Shown here piece by piece: positions 12,601-23,006 of a DNA stretch of 64,000 nucleotides. A model generated the notes under the pieces. That model saw only the letters and a list, made by a program, of their open reading frames with translations, was not told the DNA's origin and ran no database searches. Location: positions 14,413,135-14,477,134 of the forward strand of contig NC_135255.1 of NCBI RefSeq assembly GCF_964204865.1, in the 5' to 3' direction. Each line of letters begins with the position of its first letter. Within the stretch, counting starts at the first letter, position 1. Source of the stretch: Styela clava. Lineage: Eukaryota > Chordata > Ascidiacea > Stolidobranchia > Styelidae. The position numbers and the translations under genes were made by a program.

Positions 12601-15600
12601 TTCATAGAAATTATATATTGTTCTATTTAATAATGTTAATCTCTTTTACAGTGTAGGACATCTAACTTTATATTTTGTCTAACAAAATGTTCTCAAAATA
12701 TTTAAAATTTCCCTGAAATTAAAAATTCAATATATCGCGTATACTCAATTTTGAATATTTTGAATTTTCAACTTGTTTTGGCATCCACTTGCATGAGCAG
12801 CGCCTTTAAATTAGAGAGATAGCAACTTTGTTTGTTGTCGTCATACTTTCATGTTTCTCATAGTATACTACAGAACTATCCACAAACACCCTCTGTCATC
12901 TCATGCAATTCTTTTATCTGGAAAATTAGGGGAATATTTCAATGCTTTCATTGTCAGAAGTGATTCACTTTCCTGTGCTTAAGAAATATTAGCGTAGTCT
13001 ACTTACTTATGTAATGTGTAGCATGCTTGTTGTTACACGATGTGAAAACTTTTTATCAGCTCTTAGATGATTTTTCAACAATCATTGTGATTTCCCTATT
13101 TATCAAGTACAATGTGTATAAGTAACACTGCTATATGACTTCTTTTTCTGTCTTATCTTTTCTTCTAATAATTTCTTTCTGCATTTTATATAAAAAAGTT
13201 GCTTAAAGTAAATAAAATAAACAACCAAACATCTTGAACTAATTTGTAAAATAAAAACTTGTTAGTGGAAATTCATTGAAAATAAACTATAACATGTGTC
13301 TATTCCATTTGTGTATCATTTTTCAACTTTTTTTCAGGTGACTTCCCAAATGTTAATGAAATGAGGGAAAATTTGAAGAAAGCTGATTTTTCAAAGTTCA
13401 AGTCTTTGAATGAATCAATGATCAGGAGGGTAAGATTCGATTTTTACTAATTTTTTGATATGACGTATTTATAAGCGCTTCGCTTCACAAGGAACCACTT
13501 CACAAGGAACCACTGATAGATAGGGGCAAAATAATCTTTACAATTTGTTTGTTTAAACGCTTATCAATATTCGATCTTATGGAATAGTTCAATTGTTATA
13601 CAAAATATTGCATAACATTACACAGAGGTAAATATTGAATTGAGGGGAATTATTACATATTTGGACACGGATCAGCTTGCCTTGTTATTCGTTATTGGTT
13701 TTGCAAACCATGAAAGCTGTATTTAAAGATTTTATTTTTAAAATATGATATTGAAGATTATTATCTTAATATGACGATATTTCAATTTCAACGTATATGA
13801 ATCCATGCACAGACGTAATAACACAACCTTTTGTATTAGGAGGTTTAATATCCAATAAGGCTATTTATATTTCATTTGTGGTGCCTATTACACCAGTTGG
13901 ACACGCATGATAAAAGTCATGGAATCTAAATACCATAAGTTGACTATTATCTAATCTACTTCACTATACTACAGTAATTTATAGCCAAGTGATCCTTCTC
14001 TTATAATGGTTAGAATTGTGGTTGCTTTACAATGTAAAATATCCATTGGGAACACTGACCAGCTGTCACCAGCAGAGATAGCAAGTAGCTGTTAAAAATT
14101 TATTTATATTTGAATGCATTTGAAATGCTCACGGAAAAGTACATATGGTCACTCATCATGTACATATGGTATTCGTCAAAATTTTCCAACTCAAGGATGT
14201 AGGCTACATAACAAATTTTATTATTGAGCATTAATATTTCACATTGGAATTTTTCTATTTCTATATTAGTGCTAACGCATGTCAAAAGAGAAAAATTTAG
14301 AACATGAAGTACATTTTAACAAGTGGTTTCTACCAGGTTTTGCACAATTGAAACTCACTCATATTGTTTGCTCCTTGCCATTCGTTCATGTTTTACTCTA
14401 AAATATTTTACACAAAAAATGGCACTATAATATTTTTTAGTTAGAGAAATGATTAGCATGATTCATAGCTGATACAAGTGAGGTTTAAATATACAGTAAT
14501 ACATAATGGAGGCAACTAAACAATATGATGATCAGTGTGATAAGTTTTGTTATGTGGATAATTTCTTAATTTTAAGATCAATATAAAAATATTCGATAAT
14601 ATAATAAAATAGCCGGCACTGAATGTAATCAATAAAGTTCCATGTGTCACGTTTTTTTTTCATTTTCCTCGTTTTGTTTGTTATATGTGTTATGGTCATG
14701 TTATAGGTAATTATACTATATTCATAATTTAAGTCGTAATGTGTTGATTTTATCTTTTTTCGTCATGTCTGAAATATGGACAGTGTGTGGGTTTAATTTG
14801 TATAACTAACTAATATTGTCGTCTTATTATTGACAATTTATTTTTTCAAGGTTGACGATATGCTTGCAAAAGATATTGCTGAGTTAATGAAGTTGATACA
14901 AAAAGAAGAAGCAATGGCAAATCAGAAAGTCAAACAAGATGGACCTCAAGTCAAAGGTTTGTGTTATCTTGAGTTAAAGTTCTTGCCAAGGTTCAAGTAT
15001 ATGAACTAGATGCCAGACTGAATACTTATCCTTAAACGCAATACTATATGTTATGCTAATGAGACTCTTGCTTTGTAAAAAACTATTCAAACTTTTCTGT
15101 TTTATTCTTATATACGAATTGGGTAATTGGTATTATATGGTAAGTATATGTGCATTCTAATTATGGGATTGTAGTGGCCCTTGCATTGTGAGAAAATGCT
15201 TTTCAAACTTATACATTTTCTGGTGGTTTCATTTACAAGCGAACCTTGTTAAATAATATAGTCTTGCTACTTGCTAGTTTACTATAAAATATCCATTATG
15301 CAATGCACATTGGCCTGTGATTATGAACAACAATGGCAACATATGCTGTTGTTATAATTAGCATTTAACACTCATTGTTACTAATATATTGATCCTCAAG
15401 TTTTTAAGCTTATCTAATCAATTGCTCAATGGATTTGTACACATTCATTCTTACTGGAGGTTTTATAATAATGACTATGATGGGATTTTTGTTCTTGTTT
15501 TTTGTTTTTCTGGGGGTAACATTCACTACATATATGCTATCTAGCCATGGACAAGTATGTCTGTGTTTAACTGTGAAAATGCTTGCAAAACTTATTCAAG

Positions 15601-18406
15601 AATATGGCTGTTATATTTTATTTAATAGGCTTTCCATGAGCAGTTTATCATCCATATATGCCAGGGATGGCGAGCCACTGACCCGCGGGTCACAAAGTGA
15701 CCCACCGAATTTTATTCGTGACCTGCCAAGGCATGAATAAAATGACAAAAACGCTAAGACATCGGTGATAAAAATTGATAAAACCGGCCTTAAATTAATT
15801 TAACAATAACTAAACTATTATATTGTACCGCCACTTGGGCAGTCAGGGTTGTGATCGTTTATATTCAAATTGTTAATTTCCGGTATGGTAATTTTCAAAA
15901 CTCCTAATCTTGGACGCATGTCTGCACCACTGTGTGCCCTTATTCAGCTTTTGGCTCTGACATCGTTTATGACATAACAATGCAATTGATGTTCATTTCT
16001 CGCAACGTCTTGTCTCTTTCAGAAGTGGATCTGCAGACTGTTTTAGGGGTTATACGAGACCTAGATGCTACTTTGCATTTTAATAGTTTCTCGCCTACAA
16101 TGCCGTTGGGGATACAAAATCTTTCAGACTTGAAAAAAAAACCTAGAAATCTGGAATACCAATGGGGCAGTGCAAAGTTCTTTTAATATGGTCTAAGCTG
16201 ATAGAGAAATATAACACTGTAATTCCCTCCAAAGTCTTTGGAACCGTAAAATAATTTGTCGCATCATCCTAAACGTAATTCATATACATGTTTTCGTACT
16301 CTTCCATAAAAACCGAGTGCCATGAAAAGTCCCTGATACAAGTGCTGTATAAGTAAAGACCTAAACTACACCAACACAAACAGAACCGTTGTATCATGAT
16401 TTGTTTCAGAAGTTTCTTATAGCTACAAGCATTGATTAAATATCTGTGACCCACTCTCTTCTGTTCCGCGATAAAAATATAATTTTCGACCCATTCAGTG
16501 AAAAAGGTTCGCCATCCCTGATATATGCATATATTTTTTTAATTGAGTATGCCAAATTTTCTATTGTTCTTTTTTTAATGTTATTATAAGTGCAATCGTC
16601 AGTTAAACCAAAATCGTTTTTTGAAATGAAACAAAAAATATTGAAAATTATCACTAGTTCAGAATTTTCATATTAGCTATCGTTAGACTGCTAGGCATGG
16701 TTGAATTTCTTGTATATTTTGTCTCAACGATTTGTTTAAACATATCATTGTGACACTCAATTTCATTTATTAAATTTCACAATCACAACGCTATGGTTGC
16801 ATGGCAAAAAAACTATTACACTGTTAGATTGTGATTTGGTCGTGACTCATTCTTTTTGATATGTCATAATTTTTCTTGAAATCAAAGAATTTTATATTCA
16901 TGATTAAAGTATGCTATATTGCAAGTTTAATACACTTATCCATGAACCATTCAAATGAATCAAATTATACTTTGCTGTTTTTGGATTGCAATTTTTACAA
17001 AGCTATGACAAAAAATTAGACAAACGTCATTTGTTTACTTTACACCACTCACATGAAATAGTCATCCATGCTATTCATTATTAATTGTGACCAAATAATG
17101 GGTTTTCTCCCACATATCATTAGTGATGAACCAGTTTCGAAATTTCAGTTTTAACAATATACCACTGATACGAGCAATTATTGACTGAATGACTCTTTCT
17201 TCAGTCTAATTTGTAATTTTTGAATCACGGAATATTTGAATTAAGAATAATTATAAATTCTTACATTTTATCGCTTTTAGATGTAAAATATTGCTGCAAT
17301 AATCACAAACAACTATTAAAGATCATCTGAATTTGAATATAAAATTTTTATTTTTTTTGACTGATTTTGACTGATTCCTTATACCATATTTCTCAGCTAA
17401 AAATTGTATTGTCACTCAGATTGTATCAATGCATGTTCAGGTTATCAAAAAATAAAGATTAAGCATCGAAATCATTCTCTTATATTTTCAAATTTGGCAT
17501 TTCTTGCGAATGTAAAATTATCGAAAATAAAAAATATTGCAATGCTTCATTCTATAATTTATCCACTATTATATATGGATTATATGTTATATATATAGGG
17601 ACATCTTTAATAAGTATATATCTCCATTCTTTTAGAAATAAAAAATTTTAACAACATGCTATCTATTAGGTAAGTAATAAAAATATTTTTTTTATATTCT
17701 AGGTGGAGCATTTGCAACTTCCAAAGATAATCCATTCAGTGAGAAGTGGGGTGTTGGCGTTAACGCTGGTATTGATGAAGGAACAGAAGGCTGGATTGTT
17801 GAACAAGACAAACCTAGATATGATGAAATATTCCATGGTTTAAAACCAATCAACGGAAAAGTGAAAGGAAGTGCTGCAAAACCGGTTTGTGTTTCATTAT
17901 TTTTCTCTTGAAAAAGGTCTATTGCTGGGATGCAGAAGCGTAGCCAGGATATTTCAAGAGGGGATTCTAAAATTTCTAATTGCCAAGCTAAACTGTAACA
18001 GCTAGCGAACTGGAGCGTCTAAAAGTGTTTCAATTTCTTTCAAGCAATGAAATAATTCCTATGTATCATACCGGAAAATGCTTTTTTCACATTTCAAAAG
18101 GTGTCCCGCCCCAACAAATGATAACACGATAACAAAATTATGTGCTAAAAAGTGTTTTGAATTTTTGAGAAACATCATAAAAGGGCATTTTCGTATATGT
18201 TTCAGGTCATGGAGAAATCCAAACTCAATAATACCATACTAAGCAAAATTTGGAAGTTGGCAGATCACGATAAAGATGGTGCATTAACTGATGAAGAATT
18301 TGCTTTGAGTATGCATCTCATACAACTGAAAGTTGATGGGCACGATCTTCCTGACAAATTACCAGAACATTTAATTCCGCCTAGTCAAAGAAGTAAGTCC
18401 CAATAA
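3608..18406 (+). CDS. EH domain-containing protein (EHD1/EHD3-type membrane-remodelling ATPase)
   Basis: Ten coding exons join in frame: 3608-3661, 4019-4313, 4782-4969, 5827-6033, 7291-7479, 9545-9680, 13338-13429, 14851-14956, 17703-17884, 18206-18406. They give 549 residues (human EHD1 has 534). EHD proteins are dynamin-like ATPases that tubulate membranes and drive endocytic recycling. Visible: N-terminal helical segment, P-loop GQYSTGKT at about residues 64-71, IIDTPGILSG switch region, NKSDQ nucleotide-specificity motif, SLPRNAALRKLNDLIKRARL helical region, a DNPF motif, and a C-terminal EH domain with EF-hand loop DHDKDGALTDEE. The start MLRWL matches the family's short N-terminus. Intron 1 uses a GC donor (CAG|GCAAGT at 3662): joining there reproduces the family spacing exactly. 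An AG with a pyrimidine-rich lead-in at 3545 precedes the start. A GTAAGT sits just before the stop and could act as an alternative donor. Exon joins are inferred from homology and splice signals. Confidence 0.93.
3765..3902 (-). mobile_element. tRNA-derived SINE-like sequence
   Basis: On the minus strand an A-box-like TGGCGTTAATAAAGC is followed about 55-60 nt later by CCGGTTCAAATACCTCC, close to the RNA polymerase III B-box consensus GGTTCRANYCC. It does not fold into an obvious intact cloverleaf, so a SINE head is more likely than a tRNA gene. It lies in EHD intron 1, just upstream of exon 2. Confidence 0.4.
6818..7054. mobile_element. TIR MITE (family 1), complete copy
   Basis: About 237 bp with terminal inverted repeats of roughly 65 bp. 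The left end reads CCGTAGTATGTGCACCAAGA and the right end is its reverse complement, TCTTGGTGCACATACTACGG followed by GAGCGCCCA. Flanking AAATTCA occurs on both sides (6811-6817 and 7055-7061), a probable target-site duplication. It lies in EHD intron 4. Related fragments occur near 10677, 45880 and 56759. Confidence 0.8.
7767..9072 (+). mobile_element. Decayed hAT-type transposon encoding a BED-finger transposase N-terminus
   Basis: The left end contains GTTATCAACCGCCGTCACCG and GGTCCGTGGCAACC; the right end contains GGTCCGCGAACTGAAAAAC, typical of hAT/Charlie-like ends. TATCTAGAAC is present at both borders (about 7757-7766 and 9071-9080), a likely target-site duplication. Coding remnants: 8131-8310 starts MKANKQQSIIQFFQKK and runs to SKKRKG, resembling the start of ZBED5/FAM200-like hAT transposases. 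8790-8940 continues with RQYDGKYLKLGFTIA and a CLVC BED-finger half. The two parts are separated by a nested insertion (8313-8798), and the catalytic domain is missing. It lies in EHD intron 5. Confidence 0.65.
8313..8798. mobile_element. Nested insertion splitting the hAT transposase remnant
   Basis: The block begins GGGGGACCTTTGACCCCCGG and ends GCTCGGGGAAAGGTCC, giving imperfect inverted ends (GGACCTTT.CCCC). It interrupts the transposase reading exactly between the basic SKKRKG stretch and RQYDGKYLKLGF. Joining the flanks would restore the usual order of these proteins, so it is probably a later MITE insertion. No clear target duplication was found. Confidence 0.4.
9179..9503. mobile_element. 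hAT-type MITE with poly-C tract
   Basis: The ends TTGGTTCTCAAACTTTCTAA and TTTTGAGAACCACTG are inverted copies of the widespread hAT terminus CAGTGGTTCTCAAA. Flanks ATCTAAAT and ATCTCAAG agree at 6 of 8 bases, a degraded 8-bp target duplication. The body carries two long cytosine runs near 9427-9471. The element ends only about 41 bp before the EHD exon 6 acceptor. Confidence 0.65.
10677..10735 (+). mobile_element. MITE family 1, terminal fragment
   Basis: GGGCGCTCCCGTAGTATGTG followed by ACCAAGATGGCGGACACC reproduces one terminus of the 6818-7054 element. No matching second end is seen nearby, so this is a solo end or a truncated copy inside EHD intron 6. Confidence 0.6.
11542..11571 (+). 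other. Candidate 30-nt alternative microexon of the EHD gene
   Basis: Within intron 6 a strong 3' splice site (pyrimidine run, TATTAAC branch-like sequence, then CATAG) is followed 30 nt later by an ideal donor, A|GTAAGT. Inserting these 30 nt between exons 6 and 7 keeps the frame open and replaces one glycine with V-D-P-S-K-G-I-A-R-D-S just before DFPNV. Exon 6 ends and exon 7 begins in the phases needed. No transcript evidence is available. Confidence 0.4.
15662..16520. mobile_element. hAT-type DNA transposon (non-autonomous), complete ends and target duplication
   Basis: The 859-bp element begins CAGGGATGGCGAGCC and ends GGTTCGCCATCCCTG, a near-perfect 15-bp terminal inverted repeat. ATATATGC flanks both sides (15654-15661 and 16521-16528), a perfect 8-bp target-site duplication diagnostic of hAT elements. 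Internal short reading frames show no transposase motif I can recognise. It sits in EHD intron 8. Confidence 0.85.
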
Positions 18407-19362
18407 GCCTTCGTGTGAGGTTTCCTTATACAATTTTTGCTGAAATTATCAGTTGTATTCTCTGACAGAATATAATTCCATTTATCAATATTTTGAAATT
18501 TGTAATTCAATTTATCATGGTGTTTCATCTTGCATGAATAATGTAAGCGGGGTTCGTGAAATTTGAACATTTTGAGGTAGTGTTGATGGTTCTTGCTCTG
18601 GTGATTCCCCAACACTGTGATATAATTCGCGTTTTGTTATTACATTATCGGTGAAACAACAATTTCGAATTCCTGGGACATCAATATTTTAAATTACCTA
18701 TATATGCCAAATAGGATTGAAATTTTTATACTTTTATTGTTGACTTGAACAATGTTCATTTCATGCATGCTTTTTATCATATTAAATATGGCACCGACTC
18801 AAAATGCTTTCACATACATTTTCGAAGTTTTAAACATTTTTGATCACTTCCTACTGTGTGTCACAGTTTTCAAATCTCTATCACTTCATAGGAAAAACTT
18901 AATATTGTGATTGGGCAGTAATGAAATAATATTGGGCTTGTTAATTCTTTAGTCTTTGTTAATCCTGTCATAGTATCACTTTTAAAGATTCTGATAAATG
19001 CAATATACAGTTTTGGTATCTTTCAAATTTGGCTCGATTTTGATCGTCTATTCTGTTTTGTTTGATTAATAATTTGATCTATTGAAAAACGATGGCCATG
19101 ATTTACCTTCGAGCTTTTTGATCGGAATCCTTCAAACACCTTGGTGAATGCTAAGCCATCAGACTTGCACTAAGAATGCTTCACACTAATGTGTTTTGAA
19201 TCACTTCTTTCTAATTGTTTGCTGTTAACATTTTTGCATGGTTTGATTCAGCAACAAATCCATTTTGATCAACTTGTATGAAGAATATGTGATGCTTGCG
19301 AACTCTTGAGACAACAGGTACAACGAACATGAAGTCTTGAATATGTTATTGTAGCATAGTTT
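18407..19362 (+). other. Probable 3' untranslated region of the EHD gene
   Basis: About 1 kb of non-coding, AT-rich sequence after the EHD stop codon, leading to the first AATAAA of the duplicated block at 19423. No other gene signal is visible. Confidence 0.4.
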
Positions 19363-19921
19363 CTTGCTCAGTAATAGTTTCAAGAAAAAAACAAACAGCT
19401 GTGCTGTCTGTTTTTATGGAAGAATAAAGAAATGTATCTATGTTCAGTACTCAGAAAAAAATGTATGGTGATTGGTGAAAATGTATTACAATCTGAATCA
19501 CTCATAAAATTGCCTTTCATTGCATGCTTCTTTGATGACAATATCGTTCTATATTGAATATTTTGCTATGCCAATCCCTTGGGAGTGTATTGGGCTGATG
19601 GTGTTTTGAAACCACATTGTTCCGCTTTTTCTGGGTTTGTCATGATCTTGCTCAGTAATAGTTTCAAGAAAAAAAAAAACAGCTGTGCTGTCTGTTTATA
19701 TGGAAGAATAAAGAAATGTGACTATGTTCAGTACTGAGAAAAAAAAAGTATGGTGATTGGTGAAAATATATTACAATCTAAATCACTCGTAAAATCGCTT
19801 GCCTTTCATTGCACGCTTCTTTGATGACAATATCATTCTATATTGAATATTTTGCTATGCCAATCCTTTGGGAGTGTATTGGGCTGATGACGACTTGAAA
19901 CCACATTGTTCCGCTTTTTCT
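19363..19921 (+). repeat. Tandem duplication (two copies of about 270 bp) carrying poly(A) signals
   Basis: Copy 1 (19363-19632) and copy 2 (19647-19921) both begin CTTGCTCAGTAATAGTTTCA and end ACCACATTGTTCCGCTTTTT, with about 95 percent identity by eye. Each contains ACAGCTGTGCTGTCTGTTT and a consensus AATAAA (19423-19428 and 19707-19712). The EHD 3' processing region may therefore be duplicated. Confidence 0.8.
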
Positions 19922-20051
19922 TATCGATCCAATAGCAGTCTAACTAGTGGTGATATCTCAGAACTAACAAAATTGATAATTATTCACCCATTCTCTCTAT
20001 TGATGTTATTATGTTGATTTATAACAATTGTTATTCTGACATCAACGAAAG

Positions 20052-20300
20052 CAGTGTTCTCCCAAACTTTTTCGTCATGACCCATTTTTTTTTTTGCTCT
20101 TCATGAACTAAAATAAAAATGAAGTAGATTTTAATGCAGAAAAATTAAAAATATAAAATAAACTGAGAATACTATTATTGTGCTTGCATATTTTCGAACA
20201 GAAGACCGAAATTAGTAGTGTCAAAAAAGATTAATTCGACTCCCAGCGTGCTTTTTCACAACCCATGGGAGATCGAGACCCCCAGTTTGGAGAGTACTAG
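20052..20300. mobile_element. hAT-like MITE, degraded
   Basis: The left end CAGTGTTCTCCCAAACTTTT is inverted relative to the right end CCCAGTTTGGAGAGTACTAG. The inner GACCCAT / ATGGG blocks also pair. No clean target duplication is visible, so the limits are approximate. Confidence 0.4.
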
Positions 20301-22832
20301 GCATGTGTGTTGGTATGTTTCCTGATTGCTTTTATACATGCTTTTAGCACTGGCTCATTTTGAATGCACATATTGATATTCACACCTATTGCCAATGCTA
20401 TCTACTTTCAATCTTATATTAATGATAATATTGGCATTGCAGAACCGAATGGAGAAATATAATTTCAATCAGATCATTAAATTTCATTATCTCTCGTTAC
20501 GACATCATTGTTCAAATTTTGGATCACCTTGTTATCAGAAGAAACTACACAAAATACAACCATATGGACCTTCAATAATGGCTTGTTACTGGGATGAAAA
20601 TATGTTCATAGCTGAGAGCTGACGCTTTTATAAAGCCTGAATATTTGGCAAACTTAAATTTTCTTTGGATTTTTTGATGAATGTACTTTTTTGTGCTTCA
20701 TGCAGATTTATTTGGTTTAAATAGTGTATAAAATAGCAGTGTAATTTGTCTTCACTTAAGACAAAAGCCATCTTCCATATTTCAATCCAATGATGGCAAC
20801 TGTCCAAGCAAATGCACGTGAACATGTTCTTATTTTTTTATTGAGAATGTTGATCCGGTAGACAAAAATGTAATTATTTTATTTCTTTCTCCATTTTTTT
20901 CATTAACTTCAAGTCTAATATCTCTAAATGTATATTATACCTTTATTTTAGCATTTACTTATTATATACTATATTACTGTCGTACTGTTCATAACCAAGT
21001 TTGGTGTCTTAACATTAAAATTAAATCGATTCTATCCTATGATCTGTTTATAATATTCAATGACTTTCAGCTTTTATCAAGAACTAAAAAAAATTCAAAC
21101 TTTGGTGCTGCTTTGTATCTAATTTTCCGATCTCCCATTGGCATATTTTGTATGAAAGCAGTTTTTAAAAAACTTTACAACTCAAAATCTCTTGTCTTGC
21201 TTTATTAAAATGATTTTCAGACATTTAAATACTTTCTTCAAAAGTCCGAATCTTTTTCATTCATACTTTTCATGCAGTATATTTTTCTTTTGAGGGGATG
21301 ATACTGAAACAGTTGTATGAAACAAATTAGTAGCAAAACTGTCACTCTAAACGGTGTCATAAAAATAGAATTAACTAGATTTAAATTGCTAAAAATAACT
21401 TTGTAGATAGAGCATGATTTTATCAAATATTTTTATTTTCCCGTTTTTATTGTATACTGCTCAAAAAATGAAACAATTAGTTGTTTATTTTTTGGTAATT
21501 TTCTTCCATGACGGCATTAATCTGGGAGATTGAAGATTTGGAAAATCAAAGAAAAACATTCTCGAACAAATTAATATTATTGTATTTGTTCAAGTTTCAC
21601 CTAATATAAATTCTGAATCATTAACTGGAGTTCATCATATTCAACGATTATATCATCAGTCAAAAAGAATGTTTTTATTCTGAAGATTTTGCTTGTGATA
21701 TTTTTGGGCAGCTTTCAGCCCATTTTTGGATGATACTACCTTGGTAGGAAGTCAATCATTTGTCATGCATTTTTTAAATTATTTATCGCTCTAATTGCAA
21801 TTTATTCCACCAGGAACGATTCAAGTTTAATAAAAATATTCTGGATTTACTTTCTCTTGACAGTCCGCGGAAGTCAAAAGACTGCAAATTTTTTCACAAC
21901 CACATATTTTTATGTGCTGTTCACTTTTGTTTGCCACCTGTCATATTTAAGTTATATGCATGGTGTATAATTAACTCGTGTCTTTTAAAATGTCTCCAGC
22001 TCAAGTTGAATTGTCAAATGAATGGTGAACCAGGAATGCCTTTTGTACTTGTTGCTGCTTAAAATGTTTCGTGACTGCTGATGCATGTTATGCTTAGTAA
22101 AATAAAGCCGTCCCACGTTTCTGACTCGAATTTTGTGTTTGGGGTATTGTAGTTTGGAAAGGATGCTACTCTGTAAAGTTTTCATCTTTAATTAAATTTG
22201 ATATTTTAAAAGTCTGCTAGCTTACCCAAGCTAGTGGCCTCAAATCCGTTATAAAACTAGGTATGCAAGCCATTAATTCAATTCGTTTATTACTCCAGAC
22301 CGCTGTGGTCCATATAAAAACAACACAACAAATAAACATAAGCAAACAAAAATAACGCAATAAATACATAAAATACCTGATATGACAATCAGATTCACAG
22401 TAAGTCTCAAAAAAGAGTTATAATATAGCAATTCAAGAGACCAAAAGTGAGGTATAGAATCTAAGGTAGCCCGTGACAATCTGTAAAATGTTTTGTCTAA
22501 TGAGAATATTTTATCAATGTACAGTGCAAAAATCAATATCAAAAAATGAGAAAATTTGAAATAATATTTATGTACAATTCTAAAAACAGTCGGCTGTAAT
22601 AGAACTGCCGCTGAAAGTTTGTGGTCGTTAACCCACGGAAAGCCAGAAAAAGATGTGGCATCAAATTCTGCCTGATAATAGATCCGCCTTTCGTCATATT
22701 TATATAGTTTTATCATTTGAAATGTCATTAAATTTTGTTTACTTGCATATTATTGATAAAAAATGAATTTTCAAATCGGTGTTTCGGTATGGAAAATAGA
22801 TTTCGATGGAATTCGCTGTAACAAGCAGATAC
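20301..22832. other. Intergenic DNA, no supported gene
   Basis: AT-rich sequence with scattered short reading frames and no recognisable domain. A 151-codon minus-strand frame at 22273-22728 has a hydrophobic composition but no family resemblance; I do not call it a gene. Confidence 0.4.
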
Positions 22833-22846
22833 GTTGCCATGGTTAC
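22833..22846. promoter_or_regulatory. RFX X-box upstream of DRC5
   Basis: GTTGCCATGGTTAC matches the ciliary X-box consensus GTHNYYATRRNAAC at 13 of 14 positions. It lies 161 bp upstream of the DRC5 start codon. RFX factors bind such boxes in the promoters of ciliary genes across animals, which suits an axonemal protein gene. Confidence 0.65.
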
Positions 22847-23006
22847 TAGCTCGCGTTGTTTAGCAGTTGTGGTTTTTGTCTCCGCCAGTGCTTTTTGGAA
22901 AGGTGATGGCTTTGTTTCTAAAAGCGTAAAACCTGTTCCTGTAGTTATTATATACGTTTCGTTTTTATACTCGTTTGAGAAACGGTTACCGGAACTGATA
23001 ATCAAC

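Noticed and set aside
15932-16186. 84-codon frame inside the 15662-16520 element as a transposase
   Set aside because: Too short, and no hAT dimerisation or catalytic motif could be recognised.
22273-22728. 151-codon minus-strand reading frame
   Set aside because: No recognisable domain, hydrophobic AT-driven composition, no conserved start context. Could be a repeat remnant.
22806-23006. In-frame N-terminal extension of DRC5 from an ATG at 22806
   Set aside because: The extension is hydrophobic and unlike DRC5 N-termini, contains the X-box, and family similarity starts only after 23007.
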